From the NCBI GenBank assembly GCA_001969505.1, contig LSSK01000069.1, positions 1 through 57,058 of the forward strand: DNA of 57,058 nucleotides. Reading direction: 5' to 3'. Position 1 is the first letter of the stretch. The number at the start of each line of letters is the position of its first letter. The notes beneath the pieces were generated by a model. The model had not been told where the DNA came from. It saw only the letters and a program-made list of their open reading frames with translations, and did no database searches. Source of the stretch: Zancudomyces culisetae. Taxonomy: Eukaryota; Kickxellomycota; Harpellomycetes; Harpellales; Legeriomycetaceae. The position numbers were made by a program, and so were the translations under genes. Below, piece by piece: positions 12,088 through 21,947 of this stretch.

Positions 12088-12724
12088 GTCAATTTATTCT
12101 TCTTATTCCTTTCTGAAATCACACTCTCGATGTTTTTTTTGTAACTATACCTGTTACTAGCTTTAAAAAAACGAAAAACGAAGAAAAAAAACGAAATACA
12201 AAAAAAAAAGAAACTCGGTGATATTGGTGAAGATGGCGGGTATACTTTGATGGCTTTGTACAACTTTACCTCTAATCATTATTTTTATGCTTATTGATTT
12301 TATTCTATTATATTCGACTTGGGTGTTTACCCTCCTCTCTTTTATTATTGGCTGGAATTCTTTCTTTTTACCTCCCTTCACCAATTCTAGTATTAAACCT
12401 TGAGTTAAAATCTTCTATAATATAATAAATACTAGTAAACTATTCTTCAAGCTACTTTAAACTGCCTGTACTGCAATACCACCAACATCAAATTAGTGGT
12501 CTAATTATTTTTTGTTTGATCGAGACTGACCGCATCTCATTCGCTTGTATTCTTTTTTCTCATCAAAATCCATTTTCAGTGCAAAATGAAAAAAAAATTT
12601 TTTTTTTAGTTATAATTATTTTGGGCGCAGGATTGATTTTATAGGAACTTTGCTGAGAGAAAAAAAAATTAGTGAATGCTAAGAGCAATCAACATATAGA
12701 TACTCAAGAATTGCATCTAGATTT
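12088..12724. other. Intergenic region, flippase 3' end to RPA43 promoter
   Basis: No gene seen. Contains an A9T10 dyad at 12589-12607 about 120 bp upstream of the RPA43 start, which may act as a nucleosome-depleting promoter tract. Confidence 0.55.
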
Positions 12725-14079
12725 ATGGATTCCAAGCTAAAACACGTGGTCGAGGACTCAGAATCCTTGCTGACAACCGACCCTTCGAGAAAGAAGGAAA
12801 AGCGCTCGGAAAAGAAGGAACGTAGAAAGAGAAAATCTCTAGCAGATTCAGAGTCCAAAGATTCCGAACCCCAGACAAGTGTAGCTTTAGACCACTCGAA
12901 CAGCGAATTGGCCACTAAAAACGATGAAAATACCAACACCCCTACTGCTACCCCTACTGCTAATGCTACTGTTGCTGGAACGAAACAACAACCGGAGACT
13001 GGCAAAAGCAAAAAACACAAAAAAAACAAGCACATAGATAAAAACACTAATAATTCCACATCAACCCCCAAATCGGCTGAAAAAGCTGCACAGTATACAA
13101 TCAATTCTATTTCTACCAAAAGTAGCACCACACCCACTACCAACACTACTGCTGTTGGTAAGGACAGTGGGCACAAGCTGGGGAAATTCACAAATGACGA
13201 TAGCACAAGCGGATTCGAAAAGCTTACTTGCCAGATCTGCATAACACTAGCTCCTGTACTTTGTATGACACCTGATGTCGGTGTATTTGAAGTACTAAAC
13301 TCAATGTTGTTAAAGTATATCCCCCAGCTCGATGGTGTAGCCTTGTGTTACTCAAAAGTTGAGTATCTAAACAAAACTGGTGGTATGATATTGTACGATT
13401 ACCCACACTCTAATTTTGATGTACAGGCTGAGTTTATTGTCTGGAAACCATTCAAGGGTCTAGTTCTGAGTAAGTTCCTCCCTCCCCTTTTTTTTCAAAA
13501 CCTCTATACATACCCCACCCCTCCTCTATTTATATATAGTGAATAATACAATTTCACTAGCTCCTAAACTAAAAAACAAAATTATTTTGTTGTTAATAGG
13601 GGGTATGATAAATGCACAATCACCTTCCCACATTGGTTTGTTGGTATTCAATACTTTCAATGCTTCAATCCCCGAGAACTCGATCCCAAAGGACAAATAT
13701 GAATGGGTAGAATTTAGCGAACCAAATATTTATACTGAATACGAAAGCGCTACCCCTGGTACTCAAGCTGACCCATCTGCAGAAACCGCTGAGAAATCTG
13801 GTGCAAAAGCACACCAAGTTATATGCTCAGGCGAGTGGGTCAACAAATCTACCGGTCAAAGGGTGGGTTCTGAAGGCTATGTAGATTTTGTGGTTTCAGA
13901 GTAAGTACATCCCCCCATCCTATCCTCCTTTTTTTTACCTTTACTAATGTGACTAATGCATTAAATGGAATATTTCATTCGTATTTTTAGCTTACCATAA
14001 TAACACACATCAATATTTTACTTTTATTTTTAGTGTATTCCGCATCAACAATGTTTTAGGTGTTACTGGTTCCTTATAA
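12725..14079 (+). CDS. RPA43: RNA polymerase I subunit RPA43
   Basis: Subunit A43 of RNA polymerase I, part of the A14/A43 stalk that binds the initiation factor Rrn3 in the nucleolus. Exons 12725-13469, 13600-13900, 14034-14079 join in frame to 363 residues. Exon 1 encodes a Lys/Thr/Ser-rich N-terminal extension of about 165 residues, then the conserved Rpb7-like domain (CQICITLAPVL, GVFEVLNSMLLKYIP, LDGVALCYSKV). The first junction produces RGMINAQSPSHIGLLV, the diagnostic start of the OB-like part, followed by FNASIP. The 46-nt last exon completes VDFVVSDVFRINNVLGVTGSL. The conserved core ends almost at the stop codon, so the disordered tail that many A43 proteins carry at the C terminus is here at the N terminus. 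The downstream neighbour COQ3 is convergent. Confidence 0.93.
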
Positions 14080-14165
14080 ACAATAGATTAATGATACCCC
14101 TGTTTCACTTTATCATTTTTCATCCCGTTTAGACCTCACCCCTTCTTTGTGGTGAAAGAAAATGA

Positions 14166-14206
14166 ATATATACATATACATATACATATACACATACATG
14201 TACATA
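14166..14206. repeat. TACATA microsatellite between convergent genes
   Basis: Tandem TACATA/CACATA units in the space between the RPA43 and COQ3 stop codons; probably shared 3' untranslated or terminator sequence. Confidence 0.75.
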
Positions 14207-14372
14207 TATTATATAGTGGGATGTTGATTTACTAGTAAAATGTAGATAATAAGAATAAAACTTTGATATTAACAGCAACACAATATCACAAACTCTATAA
14301 ACGATACTATTTGCTGCGATTATTCCCCCTTTTCCTATAGCTCTCATATGATGACTCTCTTTCAAAAAAAAA

Positions 14373-15611
14373 CTATTTGATTTTGACAGCAGCTAGCATG
14401 TAATTTGCACAAGTGCTATCCAATAATGCGGTCTTGTTCACCAACTTCCAGTCATTAAATAGCGGGTTGTACCATATTCCTTTGGTATCAACAACTTTGC
14501 AGGAAAGCCCATTATCGCTAAATGCTCTTGCTATTTCTTCAGGCTTTACAAACTTGTGGTAGTCATGAGTACCCTTCGGTACTACATTGAAAATATGCTC
14601 TGGGATTGTTATACACAATAACTTTGCTAGCAGTGTTCTGTTCATTGTGGATAGAAATATTACTCCTCCTGGTTTGGTCAGGTTGCATAGCGAAGTAGCA
14701 AATTCCTTGTAGTCTGCCACATGTTCAATCACCTCCATCGACACAACCATATCAAACTCCCTCTTTTGCTCCACAAGTGATTCTATTTATCATTTCAATC
14801 TTTTTGTAAATCTGCAAGCTTTTCTTTTCTTTCATTTTTTTAACTTTTAAGACTTAGATCTTAGGTCTTAAATAATCAGTTTTAGCAGTCCAAGAGCGAG
14901 AACTATATTGCCAATGCTAGAAAATCAAGACTTACCTGCTGTAGTTTGGAGATATGTCAGGGAATTATGTCTTGAATTGAGCTGTGGATCTTTCTCTGAG
15001 TGAATTCTTGCCACGTTGACGTTTTCCTCCGAAGCATCTATTCCAAGTACGTTTCCTCCTAACCTGGCCAAAGACTATTTTATTTTATTGTATATATTAT
15101 ACTACTGTTATATATACTTGTATTTTTTAATATTATTTTTCTTTGCACTTCCACTGTTTACTCGACAAACAGGCTATAAATAATATCAATGTTATATATT
15201 ATATGTATATTATCTGCTTTATGGTTTCCCTACCTCTGATAGAAATCCTCCACCACAACCTACATCCACAATTGAAACGCCTTTAAATGGGAGTGGGTTG
15301 CTGTCGTATTCTTGGATTTTCTTTTTCAAATCTTTGCGATCTGTTGTTTTTGCATACACCAGATCTTTGTACATTTCACGAACATATGATACCCTAGTAG
15401 GATTCATCGAATGTAATGGCAAGAAAGGCCCCTTTGGATCCCACCACTGGTCGCTGATCCTGCTAAATTTATTTACCTCTTCCTGGTCTACCGAATTGCT
15501 TTTGTTTAGCAGATTCTGGGTTGTACTTATATTTCTGAAAGAATTATTACTCATTCTTTGTTTCAGTAAATTAATCGTTTTAATACCGCTACCGATTGCT
15601 CTTTTACTCAT
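14373..15611 (-). CDS. COQ3: Mitochondrial ubiquinone methyltransferase COQ3
   Basis: S-adenosylmethionine-dependent O-methyltransferase that carries out both O-methylations of coenzyme Q synthesis, on the matrix side of the inner mitochondrial membrane. Exons in transcript order: 15611-15234, 15074-14936, 14782-14373 (378, 139 and 410 nt), giving 308 residues. The N terminus is Arg/Lys/Ser-rich and almost free of acidic residues up to about residue 38 (MSKRAIGSGIKTINLLKQRM), as expected for a presequence. Family motifs: FSRISDQWWDPKGPF, SAM motif VDVGCGGGFLSE running across the first junction into SLARLGGNVLGIDAS, then VVSMEVIEHV, PGGVIFLSTMNRT and GTHDYHKFVKPEE. Length matches yeast Coq3 (about 310). 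Both introns follow GT-AG with matching phase. Confidence 0.95.
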
Positions 15612-16827
15612 TTTTGTATTCTATGCAAGGCTAGTATATGTGATGGCAAAAAACCCCTTTATATCTCCGTTTAGTGTTCAGTTGTTTAATATCTATAATT
15701 TTTTTAATGTTTTTTTTTACAATCTGAACACTTGATCTTGCTTTATACCAAGCAAAATAGAATAAAGGGCAGACCAATGAAAAGGACAGGAAAACATTCG
15801 AACACAATATAATAAAATCATGAGTTTGCTATGCTGTATAATATAAAAACATCCATTTATTCCACAAAAAGAAAGCAGTTCATGGAGGAAAAAAACCACT
15901 ACTAGCTTTCCACCATTCCACAAATAGATGGAAGATATCTGAACTTTTAGTTTTACTAACAAAAATATTGCAAAAAACAAAGTGGGAAATAAACATTGAG
16001 AAAAAAATGTTCTTATCGAGGTAGTACAACTAATTCCTTCAAAAAACTTTAATTTTTAAACTGGTTAAAAACATATAAACCCCTCAAAGAATCAAGAAAT
16101 GATCACGAAAGCTATATATGCTATATATCTGTGGAAATTGCACGTATACCTTAGCCCAGCTGGGCGAAATGTTCCACTATTCAATATCTGTTTTCAGGAT
16201 GAAGGAGAATCAGCTCGTTTATTTTGGATATTTATGTTCAGGTATAACTGAGCGTTTACCATGATATATACATAAAACTTTTCAAATGAGTAAAATTAAC
16301 GTTTTCAGTTTATAAACAATAAAATGTTGCCTTGGGCTTATTATATACAACTACTCTTTTTAATACTTCTATTGCTGTGAATAAAAATCAAATATCAAGT
16401 ATACAGCGCCTAAATATAACAGCTACCAACTAGTAAATAGCTAATACTGCTTTTAAACAAACAAATCCCAATAAATATTGTTTTTTTAGTTTTTTTTAAG
16501 AAACCATTCGTCATCGAAAGAAAACAATTATTTCAAGCTCACTAATAACTCCAACATATTTCCAAGTTTATTCTATAATCTAACCACAATTAACGTTTTT
16601 TATAACATCACGAGTGGATATACGTATATTGGAGAGTATTGAAAAAATAACATTATAAATAAGACCAAAGCTAAATAGATGTTGTATGATACAGGCCACA
16701 GTGACAGAAAAGGCTGTAGTTGGTGTAGCTAAATTTAAATGACAAGGTTTAGCCCAAATATTGGGATAATATCGCTGCCAACAACATTGGTGAGTGATAC
16801 ACCAGCATATTTTAAAATGCATTCCTG
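15612..16827. other. Intergenic region, COQ3 promoter to RPC9 3' end
   Basis: About 1.2 kb of AT-rich DNA with no supportable gene. It should hold the COQ3 promoter and the RPC9 terminator. Open frames at 15717-15980 and 16580-16834 look random in composition. Confidence 0.55.
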
Positions 16828-17605
16828 TCACCATACCGGTTCTTCTTGGTCTTCTTGAACCTCTTGCCCTTCTTGACCTTCTTGATCCTCTTGAACTTCA
16901 CCAATCAGAGTTTCTTGTATGACTGCTAGCATTTCGGTAATTTGTTCTGGAGTAAACCTTTCTTCAGATTCTTCGATAATCTATCATATTTTCATATTCA
17001 GTCATCAGCTAAAAGAACTGGTATTTATGAATATGTGTGATCATAATCAAAGTAGGTTATACACACAAATGGTGCAATACGCGACAAAATGAAGCAGCGA
17101 GGCATCAAAAATAAAGTGACAGATATGTCTTGTGATAAAAGTAAGACTGATTGAACGTACCAAATACAAATCTACTTCCTTATCAGGGCAAACATTTAGA
17201 ATTTGAAGTTTTTCGGCCTTCGTAAGACTGTATGCCTTTAGTTTCTCCAGATAATTGATTATTTTTTCGTCGGTTTGTTCAGCAATTTTGGTATTCTTAA
17301 AATAATTTAAGGTCTATAGTTTTGGAAAATATATTGGTAAACAGCTATTAGTAATAAAAGGATCAAATTTTTCAAATATTTATAAATTTAATGATATCTG
17401 AAATTCCAAAAACAACATAAAGTCATAAGAAAAACCTCTCGTTTGAATATTTATCCAAATTTATTACCTCCAATTCAATTGTACGAAGATTTCCAATATT
17501 GTTTAGCTGTTGCCCACTCTGAATAACCTTTTTTTCGCATTCGCTGTTGAATTTGTACACTTCGTAGTTCGACAAGAGGGCACATTGCTTTTCGATTACC
17601 TCCAT
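16828..17605 (-). CDS. RPC17: RNA polymerase III subunit RPC9 (C17/CRCP)
   Basis: Small stalk subunit of RNA polymerase III that pairs with C25 and contacts TFIIIB during initiation; homologous to Rpb4. Exons in transcript order: 17605-17468, 17313-17161, 16980-16828 (138, 153 and 153 nt, all phase 0), giving 147 residues. The start matches the family hallmark ALLSNYEV (MEVIEKQCALLSNYEVYKF). Exon 2 carries YLEKLKAYSLTKAEKLQILN, and exon 3 begins IIEESEERFTPEQITEML, matching the conserved EESEERLTEEQI block of CRCP. The C terminus is an acidic/Gln tail built from repeated QEGQ, QEDQ and QEVQ units. No single frame covers more than a third of this gene, so it is easily missed. Stop is the TGA at 16830-16828. 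Confidence 0.93.
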
Positions 17606-17853
17606 CTTGTAGCCGCTTTATCAATTTTTTTTACTCGTTTTCACCAAATATATACTTGAGGAATATATGGTAATTTTGATTGTCAAATATAAATATTTAT
17701 ATTTATGTATGATCCAAGAATTATGAAAAACTGCACAAGAAAAACAAATTTGCTAATTTTTTTTGCAACTCGCTTTTTGATTTATAAAAATTTTAAGCCT
17801 GCATATAAAATTTTGGCGTTTTTTCATTTCTAATATTTTTTTGGAAAAATAAA

Positions 17854-19426
17854 CTAATGGTAGGGTGTATGGCTTGAATGTCGTGAAAAGTAATCGAAAT
17901 CAACAGAAATTGCGCAAGCAAGCAAAACAGCTCTCTCATCATACGTTAAAACTCTAGGATAGATGCGGTCCAGCCCAACCTGATTGCGCAAAAAGCCACT
18001 AGAAATAGCCCCATTTTCCATATCACGTTGCAAAATTCCTGGGTCCATCCTAAGTGAGTACTGACCGGCATCTGTCAATAGCTACTCAATTAATTATATA
18101 CAGTTAATTGGTTTGCTTTTAACTCGCGTATACGTTTCTAATGTCACAGCATTCTCTTGTAAAAAAGGAAAAAAAAGATAAAACATACCTCCATCCCGAA
18201 ACCAATGAACCCTCTATCAATAGATGCAAGAAGCTCTTGCTCCTCGTTGACAACTCTGAAACTCCAAGATAGGAAAGGTGCATCCACCCTTCCAAACTGA
18301 ATGTTGTTTACAAAAAGATTGTACCTTCGCCGGAATGGGTGCCATTCTTGATGTGTTTCCCCAATTTTATTCCCATTCATATCAAATACAGATATTCTGC
18401 TGTTTATGATACTAAACTTTCTACTCACCTAGTTTTATCATACGAGTTTTCACTTGTATAATCATCTCTGGTATCTTTGAGTAAAAAATAACGACTCTGT
18501 TCTTTTTTGTAAACAAGATAAAACATTCAAAGAATAAAACATTTATATTATTTTTAAAGTGTGGTTTGCTTACAATAAGTACTGGCTCACCCCGTGAATC
18601 GAGTATTCTCACAGTGAATGGTCTATGTAATCTAAACACCTGGCGCATTATAACGGACATGAATGATTCATCTTCAAGCATGTACCCCATGGTAAAACCT
18701 CTCTCGTCCAGTAAAGCATACTTATTACTTTGCTCAAAGCCCTAATCTCTCACACCCCCGATTTATTATTAGTTTTATACAGAATTGACCTCATCCAAAT
18801 TCTTACCAACCATTAATAACCCTCAAAACTAAAACAACTCAGAAAAGTCAAAACCAAAGCAATGATACTAATAAGCACCGCTTACCGCAATTATGTTAAG
18901 GAATTCGACGTTTCTTGTTATCCCCAGGATACCCTGTGACAGTATTTCTGCCGCCGGGCTCTGTGAATTTAATACCGGTACCCTATCATACAAGTTTTCG
19001 TCGTAGTATTGTTCCTTGGTTTGGTCTCTCGACATTGATTCTCGCCTGCTTCTCTCGAATCGCTCTTTTTCCAGCTCCTTATCTCTGCGATAGGTTCCTC
19101 GCCAATCTCTATTTCTTCCATCTATTTATTCAACATGGTCTAGAAATTATTAACGCTCCACGATTTCATAGAAATCAGTAGTTTAGCAATAAATGATTGG
19201 TATTAATACTTTTAAAAACAAAATCGAGGTATTTTTTTTAGGTATTAGATATCTTTTTTAGTGTGTAATAGTGGTGTTAATTACTGTAGTCTCTGAATAA
19301 AACTGCATTTTTTGTGCTTATCGATCTCTTAGTTTCCTGATTAAAGCCAACCCCTCTAATGATATTGGCAAATACAGATTGTTGAAATTTGATTGTTGAA
19401 ATGGTTCTACTGCTGACTCTAAGCAT
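17854..19426 (-). CDS. AIM25: Mitochondrial phospholipid scramblase (Aim25-like)
   Basis: Phospholipid scramblase family; the fungal member Aim25 and animal PLSCR3 are mitochondrial. Exons in transcript order: 19426-19285, 19121-18886, 18741-18574, 18428-18189, 18081-17854 (142, 236, 168, 240 and 228 nt), giving 337 residues. Exon 1 encodes an Arg-rich N terminus without acidic residues (MLRVSSRTISTIKFQQSVFA) that looks like a mitochondrial presequence. Core motifs: YDRVPVLNSQSPAAEILSQG, GITRNVEFLNI, VFRLHRPFTVRILDSRGEPV joined to LIVSRKFSIINSRISVFD, GETHQEWHPFRRRYNLFV, SWSFRVVNEE, RGFIGFGMEL, TDAGQYSLRMDP and the C-terminal YDERAVLLACAISVDFDYFSRHS. All junctions match in phase. A shorter model starting at an ATG inside exon 2 is possible but discards well-formed coding sequence. 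Enzymatic activity of the family is debated. Confidence 0.88.
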
Positions 19427-19861
19427 TTTATTTATTTTATCTATTTAATAGTCCATTTATATTTTGCTTTGTTGGATTGTATATCTTGGAAGTGTGTTTT
19501 ATTATGAAAACGTCGAGAAACATCAACAAATCGGTTCTGAATTGTGTTTCAAAAAATAAAAAGTAAAGCTAAAAAAGCAGATGTTCTAATTACTATTGGC
19601 TACTGGAAATTTTGGCAGCAAAACTAGACTTTTATCTTGGTTTCCAAGATAAGTGATGTGTGTGTAATAGGAAAAGCAATGAGGAAAACATTTATTAAGA
19701 GTCAGTTTATGCAATGGTACTTCTGCCAAAAATGATAAATAAAAAAATACTGGTAAAAAAGCTAAATAGCGATATTTAAGGAGGAAAATCCCATGTCATC
19801 CAAGTTTAGTCCATTAACATATCTATTAACATGGAATTTTCGAAAAATGGCTTTCCAAGGA
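19427..19861. other. Intergenic region, scramblase promoter to TLC gene 3' end
   Basis: 435 bp between two minus-strand genes with no gene seen. It should contain the scramblase promoter and the TLC-gene terminator. Confidence 0.6.
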
Positions 19862-20996
19862 TTATTCCTTTTTCAAATCATCTTTTGTTGCCACGGATGC
19901 CTTGCATTTTTTAATAATTGACTGCACTATCTTGTAGAACCAAAATACGTTCAAGCTCCAGAATACTGTGATCGAGAGATGGGCTAGGATATACAGCATG
20001 ATTCCAACGTTTTCAGCATCAATAGCAACGTCTTTATAGAACTGAATCATCTTTAACGTTCCAAATACCAACCGGACAAAAAAGAAAACGATGGCGAGTA
20101 ATACACCATTAACAAGCTGAAAAGTAGACCCAGAAAGCCCGACTTTGTCGCAGAACCACACCATATTTAAAAAAATAGTACTGGCTTCAAAAAATAAGAA
20201 CACAGGCACATAGTACATAACATTGGGAACATATGGTGGAACCAGATTCAAGGCGCCAAGAACGGCATGAGCGAGAAATTGAGGACCCTGTCCGGAAAAA
20301 TCGATGATACACAGGTGTAGGTCCCAGAGGAAGTATCTATAAATAGTCAAAACAACAAAGGTGAAAAAGTGAGTTTTTTTCCTACTTAGCCACAGTATAC
20401 TAAACGCTGAGCATCAAAAAACACCTAGTATGTAATCGAGATCTCATTCGAGATCCCTGTCTTAAGAAATATCAACAGGTTTACTCCTCCGAAAAGCATC
20501 AGACACAAAAAAAGTAAAAAGATTACCCCAGTGAAAAATTAGTTGCACTCAAAATCAACTTGTCGAATCCGTGAACACGATCGTCAGCCAGATTATTCTG
20601 ATACAAAGCTGTCAAAGAGAATGCCACAGCTACTAAGGCGTGTACCTGTGAGGTAACATGTGAGCGCCAGCTCATTTGTAGCTTTTTATCAATTTTTTCG
20701 ATCTTTTGTCGCTTTATAATAGCCAGAAGTATTAAGCTTGAGTTGGAGACAAAATGAAAGAATAGGGTCCAAAACAATATTGTCGGCCAATTGGTAGCCA
20801 GAAGGGGGTACCCTGTAGCTTCGAAGAATCCCTTTAACCCAGGCAAATTCACAAAATAGTTATCTACTTGGCGAAAAGCCCGCATCAGTGTTGAGTGCTC
20901 CATTTCGTATAACTGTGTACTTATTTCGGTAGTAATAAGCGATGATATACGGTTCTTATTAGTAATTTGGTTCTTGTTCTGACCCTTAGTTAACAA
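19862..20996 (-). CDS. TLC-domain multipass membrane protein (TLCD4/TMEM56-like)
   Basis: Two exons, 20996-20527 and 20336-19862, giving 314 residues; the junction reads FSLGYFLWDLHLCI. TLC (TRAM-LAG1-CLN8) proteins act in lipid metabolism or lipid sensing at the ER. This one lacks the paired-His Lag1p motif of ceramide synthases and resembles the TMEM56/TLCD4 branch, whose biochemical role is not settled. Seen: NWPTILFWTLFFHFVSNSSLILLAI (TM1) near residue 75, HVTSQVHALVAVAFSLTALY (TM2), the YFLWDL motif, then FLAHAVLGALNLVPPY, VPVFLFFEASTIFLN, LLAIVFFFVRLVFG and LYILAHLSITVFWSLNVFWF. That makes about six or seven membrane segments, and the Lys-rich C terminus (DDLKKE) resembles an ER-retrieval tail. 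I chose the upstream ATG; an in-frame Met about 30 residues later is an alternative start. Confidence 0.85.
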
Positions 20997-21947
20997 AGTT
21001 TCCTTTATATTCTCTTAAAGAAAAAAAAAAAAGAAGAGCCCTTTTTTCCCAAGTGATGGTTAAATAGGAGGCTTGGTCAGAAAAAAAAAAGACTATGCAG
21101 GGCTCTGCAAGCTGCAATTTTAGTGGAAGAAAAACGTGATGGCAAACTCTCGCTGCCTATCTATCCTCTAGTAATTGGGCTTTTTTTTTCTTACGGCTTT
21201 ACCGAGAAAACTCCATTTATTCATCATATCAAAAAAAAAAAAAAAAAAGTCAACAAATGAAATATTCATATGGAGCCAGAAATTATGCATATTCTTTTAG
21301 TTTGTGCTGCTCTTAGATAAACCAGCTCACAACAAAACCCAATTGATCACATGGGTGGTGTGGTGTGGTGTGGGTTTTTTATTTTTTTTTGTCGAAAACA
21401 AGCTTTTTAACATTGCTTCAGTTAGAAAAGTGTTGATGATGCGTTGTTAAATATTCTCGAAATTTCCATGAGATGCTCTTATGTTTCTTCAGACAATGCT
21501 GCTGTAATACAGTGAATAGTGGGAAATGATGAGCATGTGTTGGTCTATTTTCTTTTCTGCTTTTTTTTTTGCTCAATGTATTTATCAAGTAAACATTATA
21601 AAACAACACAAATCACATTCTACACTCATATGTTGTTGAGCAACCCCCTCTTACTGTACCACTAGGAGTCACCTCGTAGAAACCAGCTGTTGATTCAGTG
21701 AGGTCGTTTCTGCTCTTAGCCAGTTCATTCAAGATAATACTCCTGGCTCATCTCCAAGGAGAGCCAAAGGGCCTTGGATTTTCTAGAAATTTGCAAAAGC
21801 ACAAGCTTTTCTCTTTAGAAAAAAAAACAATTTTTGTTTAAGGTTTAACCAACTAACTTTTCACTATACTGGATTTCTTAATGCATTTATTTTTTTTCTT
21901 AACAAAGGAAAATAAAAAAAGAGCAGGGAGGGGAGGACAGAACAAAA
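20997..21947. other. Intergenic region, TLC promoter to GATA-factor 3' end
   Basis: About 950 bp without a gene. Contains long A tracts near 21020 and 21230 and a GGTGT repeat at 21353-21374. Confidence 0.55.
21353..21374 (+). repeat. GGTGT pentanucleotide repeat
   Basis: A short tandem of GGTGT units, G-rich on the plus strand. A near-identical run occurs at 55623-55640, about 34 kb away. Confidence 0.75.

Noticed and set aside
12679-13242. Minus-strand open frame of 187 codons opposite RPA43 exon 1
   Set aside because: Low-complexity Val/Leu/Ser product of the Lys/Thr-rich coding strand; no motif.
13981-13990. Upstream acceptor for the last RPA43 exon
   Set aside because: Use of the AG at 13990 does not give the conserved ending; the AG at 14033 yields the family C terminus with correct phase.
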